A stretch of DNA of 48,252 nucleotides from an uncultured Veillonella sp. (lineage in GTDB: Bacteria > Bacillota > Negativicutes > Veillonellales > Veillonellaceae). This document shows, one piece after another, positions 17,955 to 26,198 of the stretch. The number at the start of each line of letters is the position of its first letter. The first letter of the stretch is position 1. Under the pieces are notes generated by a model. It saw nothing but the letters and a program-made list of their open reading frames with translations. It was not told the DNA's origin and did no database searches. The stretch is from positions 1-48,252 of the forward strand of contig CABSJA010000011.1 in the NCBI GenBank assembly GCA_902477915.1. Reading direction: 5' to 3'. The translations under genes and the position numbers were made by a program.

Positions 17955-18185
17955 TTAAAATGATTTTTTCCCTAGTGTAGGATGGCTACAACGTTTTAAC
18001 GTAAGGGTGTCAATCATGTGGACTGCTTCGTCCAATGTAATGTCCTCACGCTTTGTCGGTGTTTCTAGAACTGCCAATGGATGGTCAGTACCTACCTCAC
18101 CAGAGGGCAAGTAAATATATTCTTGGTTAATAGTATCACCAAAAATATAGCCCGCTTGTAAATGTTCTTTATGAATGCGACTCAT
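17955..18185 (-). CDS. Small conserved-type protein, unknown
   Basis: A 76-residue soluble protein with no family I recognise. It has a GDTINQEYIYLPSGEVGTDH segment and an acidic helix DITLDEAVHMIDTL; the tail is basic. AAGGAGAG lies at good spacing before the ATG at 18185. The start is 9 bp after the stop of the metallophosphoesterase gene, so the two are surely co-transcribed and probably translationally linked. It has no signal peptide. A role as accessory to the phosphoesterase is only a guess from position. Confidence 0.7.
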   Translation of the reverse strand: MSRIHKEHLQAGYIFGDTINQEYIYLPSGEVGTDHPLAVLETPTKREDITLDEAVHMIDTLTLKRCSHPTLGKKSF

Positions 18186-18194
18186 GGTCTCTCC

Positions 18195-18995
18195 TTACAT
18201 AATTTCTTTTAGTCTAAAGTCTAGATAGTCTGCAGATACTAGCTCTAGTTTTGTGGAGCCAAACTCCTTTGGAATACGTTTAAAGGATATTTGATCGTGT
18301 AAATGTCCAAAGATACACGTATCTACATTGTATGTCTCCATGAGATCCGTAAAGCCTGAAGGCGTATTGGACTCATTGAATGGAGGATAGTGTAACAATA
18401 GGATTTTTGTTACTGGTATCTTGTCTATATCTATAGTTGGTGGATTGTTTTTATCAGAGTCTGTAGTATACACGTGTATTTCTGATTTGAATGATTCTAT
18501 CGCCTTATCCATTTCTTGTAATGCTGCTTCGGTGCGCATTAGTTCTCTATCGTAAATGGATTGGTCTGTTTCTGGTGTGAAATGGGAGTCTCCAGGGCAG
18601 AGATAGGCGCGTGTGCCACCAAAGGCAATAATGCGTGGACCTTCTTCTGTTTGAATAAGCTGTGCTGTACCGTGACCTTGCAAGAAGGTGATAGCATCGC
18701 CCATGAGGTTTCGCATCTTGTTGGCAGAAGCCCACCAGTAATCGTGGTTACCGCGAATCATATATTTCTTACCCGGCATGGATGCAATTTCTTGTAAGTC
18801 GCAAGCTGCTTCATCTAGTCGAAGGGCCCAACTCATGTCACCTACGAGAAAGACTATATCTTCGTTTGTTACACGGGCCATCCAATCTTCTTTGATGCGG
18901 CTCCAGTGATTATCCCAATGGGGACCAAAAATATCCATCGGCTTCGTCGGAGGATTGCCAGATAGATGGAGATCGCCGATGGCAAATACTTTCAT
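18195..18995 (-). CDS. Metallophosphoesterase
   Basis: A 266-residue calcineurin-like phosphoesterase. All metal motifs are present in order: GDLHLS, VGDMSWA, RGNHDYWW, LLHYPPF and FGHLHDQ. The start is set at ATG 18995 (MKVFAIGDLH) with AAAGGA upstream. A longer frame to 19034 adds 13 residues before the beta-strand and has no ribosome binding site. It lies second in a leftward operon: DUF4931 protein, this enzyme, 76-aa protein. The substrate (phosphodiester, nucleotide or protein phosphate) cannot be told from sequence. Cytoplasmic. Confidence 0.92.
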   Translation of the reverse strand: MKVFAIGDLHLSGNPPTKPMDIFGPHWDNHWSRIKEDWMARVTNEDIVFLVGDMSWALRLDEAACDLQEIASMPGKKYMIRGNHDYWWASANKMRNLMGDAITFLQGHGTAQLIQTEEGPRIIAFGGTRAYLCPGDSHFTPETDQSIYDRELMRTEAALQEMDKAIESFKSEIHVYTTDSDKNNPPTIDIDKIPVTKILLLHYPPFNESNTPSGFTDLMETYNVDTCIFGHLHDQISFKRIPKEFGSTKLELVSADYLDFRLKEIM

Positions 18996-19049
18996 AAACA
19001 TCCTTTCAAATATATCAAAATTATTTAGATACAATATGTATAAGTAAAA

Positions 19050-19826
19050 CTATTTTGACGCGTGGAAGTACGGCGCAATGTCTTGGATGATTTTTGCAGC
19101 ACGCTCTTCATCGCAAGTTTGAGGAATTTTATAGCCCACATAGAGTGGTGTTGTTACATAACGAGCCACAACCTTGATGTAGTCGTGGCCGTCCTCAAGA
19201 TTATATACAAAATAGTTATAGGACTGGCTATAATTGGCGATGCTGCGCAATACATAACGCAATACTTGCTGTAATCTTAGCGCTACGGAGCGCACAGGTG
19301 CATCTGGTCTAAAGCGTATATTGTACTCAAAAAAGCCAATGATGGGCTGCGTGGATAAGGTGATGCGCACATCTTGATCCTCGTGTAAGAGCCAGCCTTC
19401 CATATTTTGAGCTGTAATATCTTCGTGGTAATCGTAATCTTCAAGGCCTATGATTTGGCTGTGAGGATGACGAATGGAACCACCGGACATATAGCCATGG
19501 TTTTTAAAGAATAATACGGATTTGAACTCTTTACGTTGTCGTGTTTCGCGCCATTTATCAAGGCCGAATTGGAGAATACGAGCTGCTTCGTCAGCCGGCA
19601 AGGTGGAAAATTCACCTTCATCCGTTTCTGTTTCGATAATAACCGTGGGCCATGTTTTATCTAGTACAGGATATTTGTTCATGAGCCAAATAATATGACC
19701 CGATGTATCTAGGATATCCGTTAATTTTGAACGATCACAGAAGGGGCAGCGCACTTCTTCGTTCCGAATATTAACAGGCTTAGTACGCCCTAGTGCGATG
19801 TTAAATCGTAGTGGTTTATTCATCAT
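19050..19826 (-). CDS. DUF4931 / GalT-like HIT-superfamily protein
   Basis: A 258-residue protein related to galactose-1-phosphate uridylyltransferase. It has a zinc-type CPFC pair (about 27-30) and a GGSIRHPHSQIIG string carrying the GalT-like histidine triad HPHSQ (GalT has HPHGQ). The C-terminal half (about 150-250) includes FEYNIRFRPDAPVRS, matching the DUF4931 family. No Leloir-pathway gene is near, so a sugar role is not supported; nucleotidyl or dinucleotide hydrolase chemistry with the neighbouring phosphoesterase is possible. There are two adjacent ATGs: the second, 19823, has better spacing from AAGGAGG. Confidence 0.8.
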   Translation of the reverse strand: MMNKPLRFNIALGRTKPVNIRNEEVRCPFCDRSKLTDILDTSGHIIWLMNKYPVLDKTWPTVIIETETDEGEFSTLPADEAARILQFGLDKWRETRQRKEFKSVLFFKNHGYMSGGSIRHPHSQIIGLEDYDYHEDITAQNMEGWLLHEDQDVRITLSTQPIIGFFEYNIRFRPDAPVRSVALRLQQVLRYVLRSIANYSQSYNYFVYNLEDGHDYIKVVARYVTTPLYVGYKIPQTCDEERAAKIIQDIAPYFHASK

Positions 19827-19940
19827 GTGCCTCCTTCCTCGTAAGAGAATCTATACTCTTAATCATACCATAATTAGCCCATTCGTACATGAAATAATGG
19901 TATAATAATAGGGTATTATATAAATGATTAAGGAGGCTCT

Positions 19941-20462
19941 ATGAAACCGACGACGCTTGTATTTCCTATTGATGAACAAAATCGTATATTGCTAGGTCGT
20001 AAAAAACGCGGTTTCGGGGCTGATAAATATAATGGATTTGGTGGTAAACTCGAAGCTGGTGAAAGCTTCCGAGACTGCGCCATCCGTGAGTTGTTTGAGG
20101 AATCTGGCCTTCATGGTCACCCAGAAGATTTAGAATGTGTAGCGGCTTTTGACTTTCAATTTCCTTTTGATGAAAGCTTAACGCATGTTGGTTATGTGTA
20201 CTTTTTGCGTACTTTCACAGGCAATGTAGAGGAAACCGACGAAATGGAGCCTCATTGGCTGACAGTAGACGAAATTCCCTACGAGCACATGTGGGATGGT
20301 GACCGCCAATGGTTGCCTATGCTGCTAGAAGGCAAGAAGTTAAAAGGACCTATCGTATTTGGCCGAGATAATAGTACAGTAGATAAAATGGATTTAACCA
20401 CCGTCGATACCGTTCTTGAAAGCGAACACTTGGCGCGCATTGATCTATATATTAATGGTTAA
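19941..20462 (+). CDS. Nudix hydrolase, MTH1-like 8-oxo-dGTPase
   Basis: A 173-residue Nudix enzyme. The Nudix box is complete: Gly35, Glu41, Arg49-Glu50, Glu53-Glu54, Gly56 (GKLEAGE...RELFEESGL). Beyond the box the protein follows human MTH1: KYNGFGGKLEAGES at the strand-loop, WDGDRQWLPMLLEGKK near residue 120 (MTH1 has a W-x-x-x-x-W-F-P-L-L-L segment), and a following G-x-x-x-F strand. This argues for sanitation of oxidised purine dNTPs. It lies 58 bp before mutY, which removes adenine mispaired with 8-oxoguanine, so the two arms of the GO system are together. The ribosome binding site AAGGAGG is strong. Confidence 0.88.
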   Translation: MKPTTLVFPIDEQNRILLGRKKRGFGADKYNGFGGKLEAGESFRDCAIRELFEESGLHGHPEDLECVAAFDFQFPFDESLTHVGYVYFLRTFTGNVEETDEMEPHWLTVDEIPYEHMWDGDRQWLPMLLEGKKLKGPIVFGRDNSTVDKMDLTTVDTVLESEHLARIDLYING

Positions 20463-20520
20463 TCTATTGATATTGAATATATTAGCTAATGTAAATAAAT
20501 TTATAATATATTGAGGTAAT

Positions 20521-21618
20521 ATGACTGATAAAAAGAGCCCCAAGTGGGTGCCACAGCTATTAGCGTGGTATGATGTGAATAAGCGGGATTTACCGTGGCG
20601 TGATTGTGGAGATCCTTATAAGGTTTGGGTTTCCGAGGTGATGAGCCAACAAACACGCATTGAGGCGATGAAGCCCTATTATGATAATTGGATGCGCCTA
20701 TTTCCAACCTTAGAGGATTTGGCAAAGGCCAGTGAAGATGAGGTTGTTCACGCTTGGCAAGGTCTTGGCTATTATAGCCGGGCTCGTAATTTGCGCCTTG
20801 GTGTAAAGGACGTCGTTGAAAACTACGGTGGTATTGTGCCTCATGATCGCAAGACTATGGAGTCTTTGAAGGGAGTAGGTTCCTATACGGCTGGAGCCGT
20901 GCTATCCATGGCGTACAACGAACCAGAGGTGGCTGTAGATGGTAATGTACTGCGCATTTATGCTCGTTTGTATCGCATCTTTGACGATATTTTGAGTACT
21001 AAAGGTAAGAAGGCCATAACTGCTATCGTAGAGGAAACATTGCCTCACAATCGACCTGGTGACTTTAACCAAGCCTTGATGGACTTTGGGTCTGCTGTGT
21101 GCATTCCCAAAACTCCACGCTGTGGAGAATGTCCTATTGTAAATATGTGCGAAGCATACCAACATAAGGATACTGATAAACTACCAGTACGTATCAAGAA
21201 AACAAAGGTAGTAGAGGTGCCTCTATTTGTGGGGATCTTGCAATACGAAGACTATTATCTGTTGCACAAACGTCCTAACCGTGGACTGTTACGGTCCATG
21301 TGGGAATTCCCATCTGTGGAAATGGTATCTGCCTTTGGCGAAGGGGAACAAGGCCTTGAGGAGTTAGTTAAGGACCTAGGTTTTGAACTGTCCTTGCAAC
21401 CAGTATTAGTAAAAGAGATAACACATATTTTCTCTCATCGAAAATGGTTCATGAAAGCATTCCGCGGCGATTTAACGTACGTAGGAGATGCTAAGAATAT
21501 AAGGATCGGAGATATCCAAAAGCAATTGCCAAAGGACTGGATGCTCATCAAGCGCGATGAGTTCGCCGATTATGCTTGGGCAGGTCCTCATGGTAAATTG
21601 ACGGAGATTGCAAAATAA
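20521..21618 (+). CDS. mutY: MutY, adenine DNA glycosylase
   Basis: A 365-residue A/G-specific adenine glycosylase. Catalytic Glu39 is in WVSEVMSQQTRIE. The helix-hairpin-helix is LKGVGSYTAGAVLSM with catalytic Asp140 (VAVDGNVLR). The [4Fe-4S] loop is Cys194-x6-Cys201-x2-Cys204-x5-Cys210. The C-terminal Nudix-like domain (about 225-360) recognises 8-oxoguanine and includes a FSHRKW motif. Length matches the family. The ribosome binding site (TGAGGT) is modest; the start is only 58 bp after the MTH1-like gene, and the next gene starts 16 bp after the stop, so the three form an operon. Confidence 0.97.
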   Translation: MTDKKSPKWVPQLLAWYDVNKRDLPWRDCGDPYKVWVSEVMSQQTRIEAMKPYYDNWMRLFPTLEDLAKASEDEVVHAWQGLGYYSRARNLRLGVKDVVENYGGIVPHDRKTMESLKGVGSYTAGAVLSMAYNEPEVAVDGNVLRIYARLYRIFDDILSTKGKKAITAIVEETLPHNRPGDFNQALMDFGSAVCIPKTPRCGECPIVNMCEAYQHKDTDKLPVRIKKTKVVEVPLFVGILQYEDYYLLHKRPNRGLLRSMWEFPSVEMVSAFGEGEQGLEELVKDLGFELSLQPVLVKEITHIFSHRKWFMKAFRGDLTYVGDAKNIRIGDIQKQLPKDWMLIKRDEFADYAWAGPHGKLTEIAK

Positions 21619-21634
21619 TTTGTAGGAGCAATGA

Positions 21635-22816
21635 ATGAGAATTCTATTTAATATCATTTTTTCTGCTATCCTCGTAATAGGATTGGTAGGATTTTGGGCT
21701 CTATTTCTCAACTTGTGGAAGCCTAAAAAGAAATGGCCTGCCTGGGTGGGCTATATAATCATTATCGGTGCGTGGTTCGCCGCAATCCGATACTATATAC
21801 TTAATCAAGTAGATCTATATGGAACGATGTATTATCCGTTGATGAATATGTTCCGTACTGAAAGCTACGGTTTTCTCTTTGGCTTATTCTTGGCTATTCC
21901 TGTATTCATCGTTCTCAGCTTGTTATACTGGGCGGTTAATAAGATTTGGAGCAAAACGCCAGAGGAAAATAGAACAGGCCGTCGTGCTTTCTTTAGAACG
22001 GCAGCAACAGTGGTGCCGTTAGCAACAATCGGTGGTTCTAGCTATGCAGCCTATGTAGGGCAACATGAGATTGAGGTCACTCATGAAAGCTTTGGGTATA
22101 CGAATTTACCACCTGGCTTGAAGGACTATAAAATCGTCCAACTCAGTGATATCCACGTTGGGCCAAGCATCGATTTAGATGACCTTGATGAAATTTTAAA
22201 GCTAGCCCTTGTAGAAAAGCCTAATCGCGTTGTCATCACTGGTGATTTAATCGATAAAATCGCTTGGTTACCACAAGTCTGTGAAAGACTGACAACCTTT
22301 GCAAAACAAATTCCAGACGGTGTTGATTTCATCTTGGGCAATCATGAGTACCATCACGACGTAAATAAGGTACTAGACGAATTGAAACACAATACACCGA
22401 TGAATATCCTTGTGAATAGCAATATTCAAATTATGGGTGGCAAGCAACCTGTATACATTGCTGGTGTTGCGTATGACAATGATCGAGAAAAAGAAAAACG
22501 TGAAGCTATGATTGATAAGGCTTTATCTGGTATTCCGGACTATGCCTTTGTTATCTTACTAGCACATCACCCTGAATTCTTTGAAGAAGCCATTGAACGT
22601 AAAATTCCGTTGACCCTCTCTGGTCATACTCATGGTGGCCAAATTGTCTTTATGGGCATGCCGTTGGTACCAACAGGTACACCATATACAAAAGGTCGCT
22701 ACGTAGAAGAACAAAGCGTGTGCTACGTTAATAACGGCTCAGGACACTGGTTCCCAATCCGCATTAACTGTCCACGAGAAATTACAGTCATTACATTCTT
22801 TGACGGAGTAGCTTAG
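21635..22816 (+). CDS. Membrane-anchored metallophosphoesterase
   Basis: A 393-residue protein of the YkuE/YaeI type. Three hydrophobic segments at about 5-25, 33-53 and 72-103 precede a stretch GRRAFFRTAATVVP that looks like a twin-arginine-type signal but lies internally. The catalytic domain (about 155-390) has LSDIHVG, ITGDLIDK, LGNHEYHHD, LLAHHPEF and LSGHTHGGQI, all metal ligands intact. Relatives act on the outer face of the membrane, some on UDP-sugar or phospholipid substrates. It sits third in an operon with the Nudix gene and mutY. A 20-bp tandem duplication covers its stop codon. Confidence 0.9.
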   Translation: MRILFNIIFSAILVIGLVGFWALFLNLWKPKKKWPAWVGYIIIIGAWFAAIRYYILNQVDLYGTMYYPLMNMFRTESYGFLFGLFLAIPVFIVLSLLYWAVNKIWSKTPEENRTGRRAFFRTAATVVPLATIGGSSYAAYVGQHEIEVTHESFGYTNLPPGLKDYKIVQLSDIHVGPSIDLDDLDEILKLALVEKPNRVVITGDLIDKIAWLPQVCERLTTFAKQIPDGVDFILGNHEYHHDVNKVLDELKHNTPMNILVNSNIQIMGGKQPVYIAGVAYDNDREKEKREAMIDKALSGIPDYAFVILLAHHPEFFEEAIERKIPLTLSGHTHGGQIVFMGMPLVPTGTPYTKGRYVEEQSVCYVNNGSGHWFPIRINCPREITVITFFDGVA

Positions 22817-22852
22817 AAATAAAGGTGAGCTCCTTAGAATAAAAGTGAGCTC
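22812..22852 (+). repeat. Tandem duplication over a stop codon
   Basis: CTTAGAAATAAAGGTGAGCT and a near-identical copy CTTAGAATAAAAGTGAGCTC follow each other. The first contains the TAG that ends the phosphoesterase. Confidence 0.75.
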
Positions 22853-22869
22853 ATTATAGGGATACAATC

Positions 22870-23172
22870 ATGTATAATACATCCTTTATCCATAAAATCC
22901 TTATATGTATTATTGTGCTTATGCTATTTGATATCTCTTTAATTTATGATATGACAGCGGATATATATAAGGGATATCTTAAAATAGCAATACTAGTGGC
23001 AATTGGATGCCATTTAGATATATACCTAGAATTCAGTAAGCAAGAAATACTGATAATACAAGCATTCAAGAATGATACATTTAACGAGACCTATGAACTG
23101 CTAAATACGAAACAGATGGTTTTTATCATCTCTTTGATCCTAGTAATGACTATAAACCTTGTGAAATATTAG
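22870..23172 (+). CDS. Small membrane protein, tandem paralog A
   Basis: A 100-residue protein of unknown family with three predicted hydrophobic segments: about 8-28, 36-55 and 80-98. The central loop contains EFSKQEILIIQAFKNDTFNE. The next gene encodes a second 100-residue protein aligned along its whole length (compare SKQEILIIQAFK with SRKQVKLLIQAFK and the shared I..LI..DIxLI...T..GY.G.LK pattern). The two arose by duplication and diverged. The region is strongly AT-rich, with Ile- and Lys-heavy AT-ending codons unlike the neighbours. Function unknown; holin-like or immunity-like roles are possible but unsupported. Confidence 0.65.
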   Translation: MYNTSFIHKILICIIVLMLFDISLIYDMTADIYKGYLKIAILVAIGCHLDIYLEFSKQEILIIQAFKNDTFNETYELLNTKQMVFIISLILVMTINLVKY

Positions 23173-23192
23173 AAAAACATAGGATACAAACA

Positions 23193-23233
23193 AAAAGAGG
23201 TATTGTATATGAAGATACAATACCTCTTTTTAT
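23193..23233 (+). terminator. Terminator between the paralogs
   Basis: AAAGAGGTATTGTAT pairs exactly with ATACAATACCTCTTT and is followed by T-run, so the paralogs may be separately transcribed. Confidence 0.85.
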
Positions 23234-23326
23234 TATATGAACTTATATAATAATTGTGATATATTAGAGTTAAAATTTTTAGTTGTGTTGATTAATAGAG
23301 TAGAGTTAATTTATAGGTGTAGATTA

Positions 23327-23629
23327 ATGTATAGTAAATTTTTTATCTACAGAGTTATTATATGTACCATTCCAATTATTCTTATGGACATAGCTCTTAT
23401 CTGCTCAGTGATAACTGGTGGATACGAAGGAAATCTAAAAGCAACAATACTAGCGGTGATAGTATTCCATATAATTTTGTATATATTAAGTCGTAAACAA
23501 GTAAAGCTATTAATACAAGCATTTAAGAAAAATGGAGTTAAGGAGATTAATAATCTATTCAATATGAAATATGTTTTTCTGATCGTATTTTTTATGATAT
23601 TAATAGCTTTAAAACTTATGAGATATTAG
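23327..23629 (+). CDS. Small membrane protein, tandem paralog B
   Basis: Exactly 100 residues when started at ATG 23327 (MYSKFFIYRVII), the same length as paralog A upstream. A longer frame from 23237 exists, but ATG 23327 has an AGGTG site and the shared N-terminus. It has three hydrophobic segments in the same places. The loop (ILSRKQVKLLIQAFKKNG) is more basic than in A. Family unknown. The duplication with strong divergence but retained length and topology suggests both are under selection. Confidence 0.65.
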   Translation: MYSKFFIYRVIICTIPIILMDIALICSVITGGYEGNLKATILAVIVFHIILYILSRKQVKLLIQAFKKNGVKEINNLFNMKYVFLIVFFMILIALKLMRY

Positions 23630-23694
23630 AATAGTAAAATTTAGGATATAAAAGAGTATCTATATAGAGTTTTTTGTTTTGTGGGAGTAGTAAT

Positions 23695-23892
23695 GTGAAA
23701 AGTGTTTTTAAGTTTTTATTTTATAGTATTATAATCGTAGCTATTATATTTCCTATAGTTCAGATTTTATATCGTCTTTTAAATGGTATTCCAATTAATG
23801 GATTATTAAGCTCATTACCATATGTATATCTTGGTGTAGGAATATTTTATGTTTTAGGGTTTCTTATTATTAAATATGTAATGAAGTCATAA
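23695..23892 (+). CDS. Small two-helix membrane protein
   Basis: A 65-residue protein if started at GTG 23695 (MKSVFKFLFYSIII), preceded by GGGAG; a longer TTG start at 23674 has no site. Two hydrophobic segments (about 5-27 and 38-60) are separated by a short Asn/Gly/Pro loop. No family recognised. It lies in the same AT-rich stretch as the 100-residue paralogs and may be part of the same accessory insertion. Confidence 0.5.
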   Translation: MKSVFKFLFYSIIIVAIIFPIVQILYRLLNGIPINGLLSSLPYVYLGVGIFYVLGFLIIKYVMKS

Positions 23893-23979
23893 TTGAGCTT
23901 AATGAACTGGGAAGACCTACAGTAGAATTATAAAAAAAGAAATATGGAAAATATAAAAAGACAGATGAGGTAAGATATC

Positions 23980-24420
23980 ATGAATAACATAAGGATTCCA
24001 ATATATAAAATATTAGCCATATGTTTTTTAGTGGGACTTAGTATAATTTATTTAAATTTTTATGGGATACATACCGAACTAGTAGATTCTTATAGTTTAG
24101 GTCGTTATCGAATTGTGTTTGGTGGAATGCTAGAGGATAGCACATATAAAACTAGATTGGAATTTTCTAAAATTTCTCATAAGGTTGTATTTCCATATTT
24201 ATATGTAAAAGGGGAATCGGGTTATACTAGGGTTTTATTAACACCAATAGGTACAGATATTTTAAAGATACCCAATTACTCATTTTATGATACTGCTAGT
24301 ATAATAGAGGATACTGATAGCATTAATAATTTAAAGCGTATTTATGGTAAATCTATATCTATAAAAGATGATCTGAACCAAATTAGTGAAGAGGATAGAA
24401 ATATATTCAAATCATTATAA
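23980..24420 (+). CDS. Membrane-anchored protein, unknown
   Basis: A 146-residue protein with one N-terminal hydrophobic segment (about 9-28, IYKILAICFLVGLSIIYLNF) that is a signal anchor, then a soluble extracytoplasmic domain. That domain has SLGRYRIVFGGML, FPYLYVKGESGYTRVLLTP and an acidic C-terminus. I do not recognise the family. The ribosome binding site is GAGG with good spacing. It ends the AT-rich accessory stretch, 260 bp before the fumarase terminator. Confidence 0.6.
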   Translation: MNNIRIPIYKILAICFLVGLSIIYLNFYGIHTELVDSYSLGRYRIVFGGMLEDSTYKTRLEFSKISHKVVFPYLYVKGESGYTRVLLTPIGTDILKIPNYSFYDTASIIEDTDSINNLKRIYGKSISIKDDLNQISEEDRNIFKSL

Positions 24421-24548
24421 TGAATGCGGGTAGCATAAGGTGTCTTTTTTATTAGAATATATTTTATGCTTAAAATGATGCTTTTAAAGGTGCATTATTA
24501 TAGAATTTCATTAGTTTAAATTAAATATTGCTATAAGACATATAAAAC

Positions 24549-24619
24549 AAAAAGGACGTAATAGTCTATTCTTCAGTAATAAGTATTATTGAAGATTTCA
24601 AGACTATTACGTCCTTTTA
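24549..24619. terminator. Long hairpin terminator
   Basis: The outer stem pairs AAAAGGACGTAATAGTCT with AGACTATTACGTCCTTTT, and an inner stem pairs CTTCAGTAAT with ATTATTGAAG. The whole 70-bp piece folds into one interrupted hairpin with T-runs on both sides. It ends fumarase on the minus strand. It is unusually long for a plain terminator. Confidence 0.8.
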
Positions 24620-24680
24620 TTTTCCGTTCATTTGAGGTATGAGAGGATGTTATAGATATATCATAGAGATGAGAGAGATT

Positions 24681-26036
24681 TTATTTCATGCGAACTGCTT
24701 CACCGAATTCGTCTTCAGTCATGAGTTTTTCTTCCAAGATGATTTCTTTGATAGAGCAGCCGCGTTTGTATGCTTCTTTTACAACCTTAGCGCTCTTGTC
24801 GTAGCCGATGTATGGTGTTAAGGATGTAGCAATCATGAGGGATTGTTCTACGAAGAAGTTGAGTTTTTCAGGTACGAATTCTACACCGTCGATACAGTGT
24901 GTAGTGAACGAATTCATAGCATCTGCAAGGAGGCGACAGCTTTCAACAAAGTCATAGATCATGATAGGCATGTACACGTTCAATTGGAATGCACCGCTAC
25001 CTGCACAGAGTGTCATAGTCGTATTATGACCGAATACTTGGGCGCATACCATGGCCAATGCTTCACATTGTGTAGGATTTACCTTGCCTGGCATGATGGA
25101 GGAGCCCGGTTCGTTTTCAGGAAGATGCCATTCGCCATAGCCGCAGCGAGGGCCAGAGCCTAAGAAACGGACGTCGTTAGCGATTTTGAATAGTGTAGTA
25201 GCTAATGTATTGAGTGCACCGTGAGCCATCATGAAAGCATCTTTCAAAGATAGGCCTTGGAATTTGTTGTTCTTAACGCGGAATGGAGCACCTGTTACCT
25301 CTGGCAATACGGTTTCCATAACGTCTAGATAGCCTTTAGGTGTGTTTACACCAGTACCAACGGCAGTGCCGCCGAGGGCTACGTCGAGTAGGTGGTCAGC
25401 GTTTTGAACGAGCATAGTTTTGGCAGTTTTTAGGCCTTCTACAAAGGCACTGATTTCTTGGTCCACCATGATGAAAGTCGCATCTTGTAGATGTGTACGA
25501 CCAACTTTTTGCAAGCCTTTACCTTTTTCTTGCAATTTTTCAAAGGATTGGATAAGGCCGTCCAATGCAGGAATTACGCGTTTTGTAATTTCAAAGTACG
25601 CACAGATATGCATTGCTGTAGGGAATGTATCGTTTGTACTTTGGCCGCGGTTTACATCGTCGTTAGGATGAAGCGGGTTGCTTTCATCTAACTGTTTAGC
25701 CCGGTGAGCGATTACCTCGTTCACATTCATGTTAGTTTGTGTGCCAGAGCCTGTTTGGAATACGGTTAACGGAAATTCTTCATCCCATTTGCCGTCCACG
25801 ATTTCATCTACTACTTGAGCGATGAGTTTCGCTTTTTCCTCAGTTACTGCGCCACATTTTGCATTGGTTAAAGCACATGCTTTTTTTACAAGCGCAAGCG
25901 CTTTGATTTGTTCAATAGGGATGCGGTGGTCACCGATCTTAAAGTTATTGAACGAGCGTTGCGTTTGAGGTCCGTAAATTCGTCTAGCGTCGACTTCGAC
26001 TGGTCCCATTGAATCATATTCAATTCTTGTTTCCAT
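24681..26036 (-). CDS. fumC: Class II fumarate hydratase
   Basis: A 451-residue homotetrameric iron-independent fumarase interconverting fumarate and malate. The superfamily signature GSSIMPGKVNPTQCEA is present, as are QTGSGTQTNMNVNEV and GRTHLQDAT. It starts with METRIEYDSMGPVEV, typical of FumC, so ATG 26036 is preferred; a longer frame from 26063 overlaps the ribosome binding site AAGGAGG. The site-to-start gap is a long 11 bp. In a lactate-fermenting anaerobe it would run toward fumarate for succinate/propionate formation. Monocistronic. Confidence 0.96.
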   Translation of the reverse strand: METRIEYDSMGPVEVDARRIYGPQTQRSFNNFKIGDHRIPIEQIKALALVKKACALTNAKCGAVTEEKAKLIAQVVDEIVDGKWDEEFPLTVFQTGSGTQTNMNVNEVIAHRAKQLDESNPLHPNDDVNRGQSTNDTFPTAMHICAYFEITKRVIPALDGLIQSFEKLQEKGKGLQKVGRTHLQDATFIMVDQEISAFVEGLKTAKTMLVQNADHLLDVALGGTAVGTGVNTPKGYLDVMETVLPEVTGAPFRVKNNKFQGLSLKDAFMMAHGALNTLATTLFKIANDVRFLGSGPRCGYGEWHLPENEPGSSIMPGKVNPTQCEALAMVCAQVFGHNTTMTLCAGSGAFQLNVYMPIMIYDFVESCRLLADAMNSFTTHCIDGVEFVPEKLNFFVEQSLMIATSLTPYIGYDKSAKVVKEAYKRGCSIKEIILEEKLMTEDEFGEAVRMK

Positions 26037-26153
26037 AATGTTTACAACCTCCTTAAAAGACATGCCGACCTTATCGTCGGTAATTTAATTATATAAAATC
26101 CTGTATATTTGTACAGAATAAAAGATAATGATTTCTATTTTCATATAAAAGAG

Positions 26154-26186
26154 AGATGTATATGCGATTTGTGCATATACATCTTT
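26154..26186 (+). terminator. Hairpin, possible terminator
   Basis: AGATGTATATGC pairs exactly with GCATATACATCT around GATTTGT, then TTTT. Its TATATGCGAT string also occurs in the ends of the adjacent inverted-repeat element, so it may be a partial element copy. Confidence 0.55.
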
Positions 26187-26198
26187 TCCCTTCTCCCA

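Noticed and set aside
24549..24619. Small RNA gene
   Set aside because: The long hairpin has T-runs on both sides between a gene end and fumarase; a terminator explains it without a promoter being visible.
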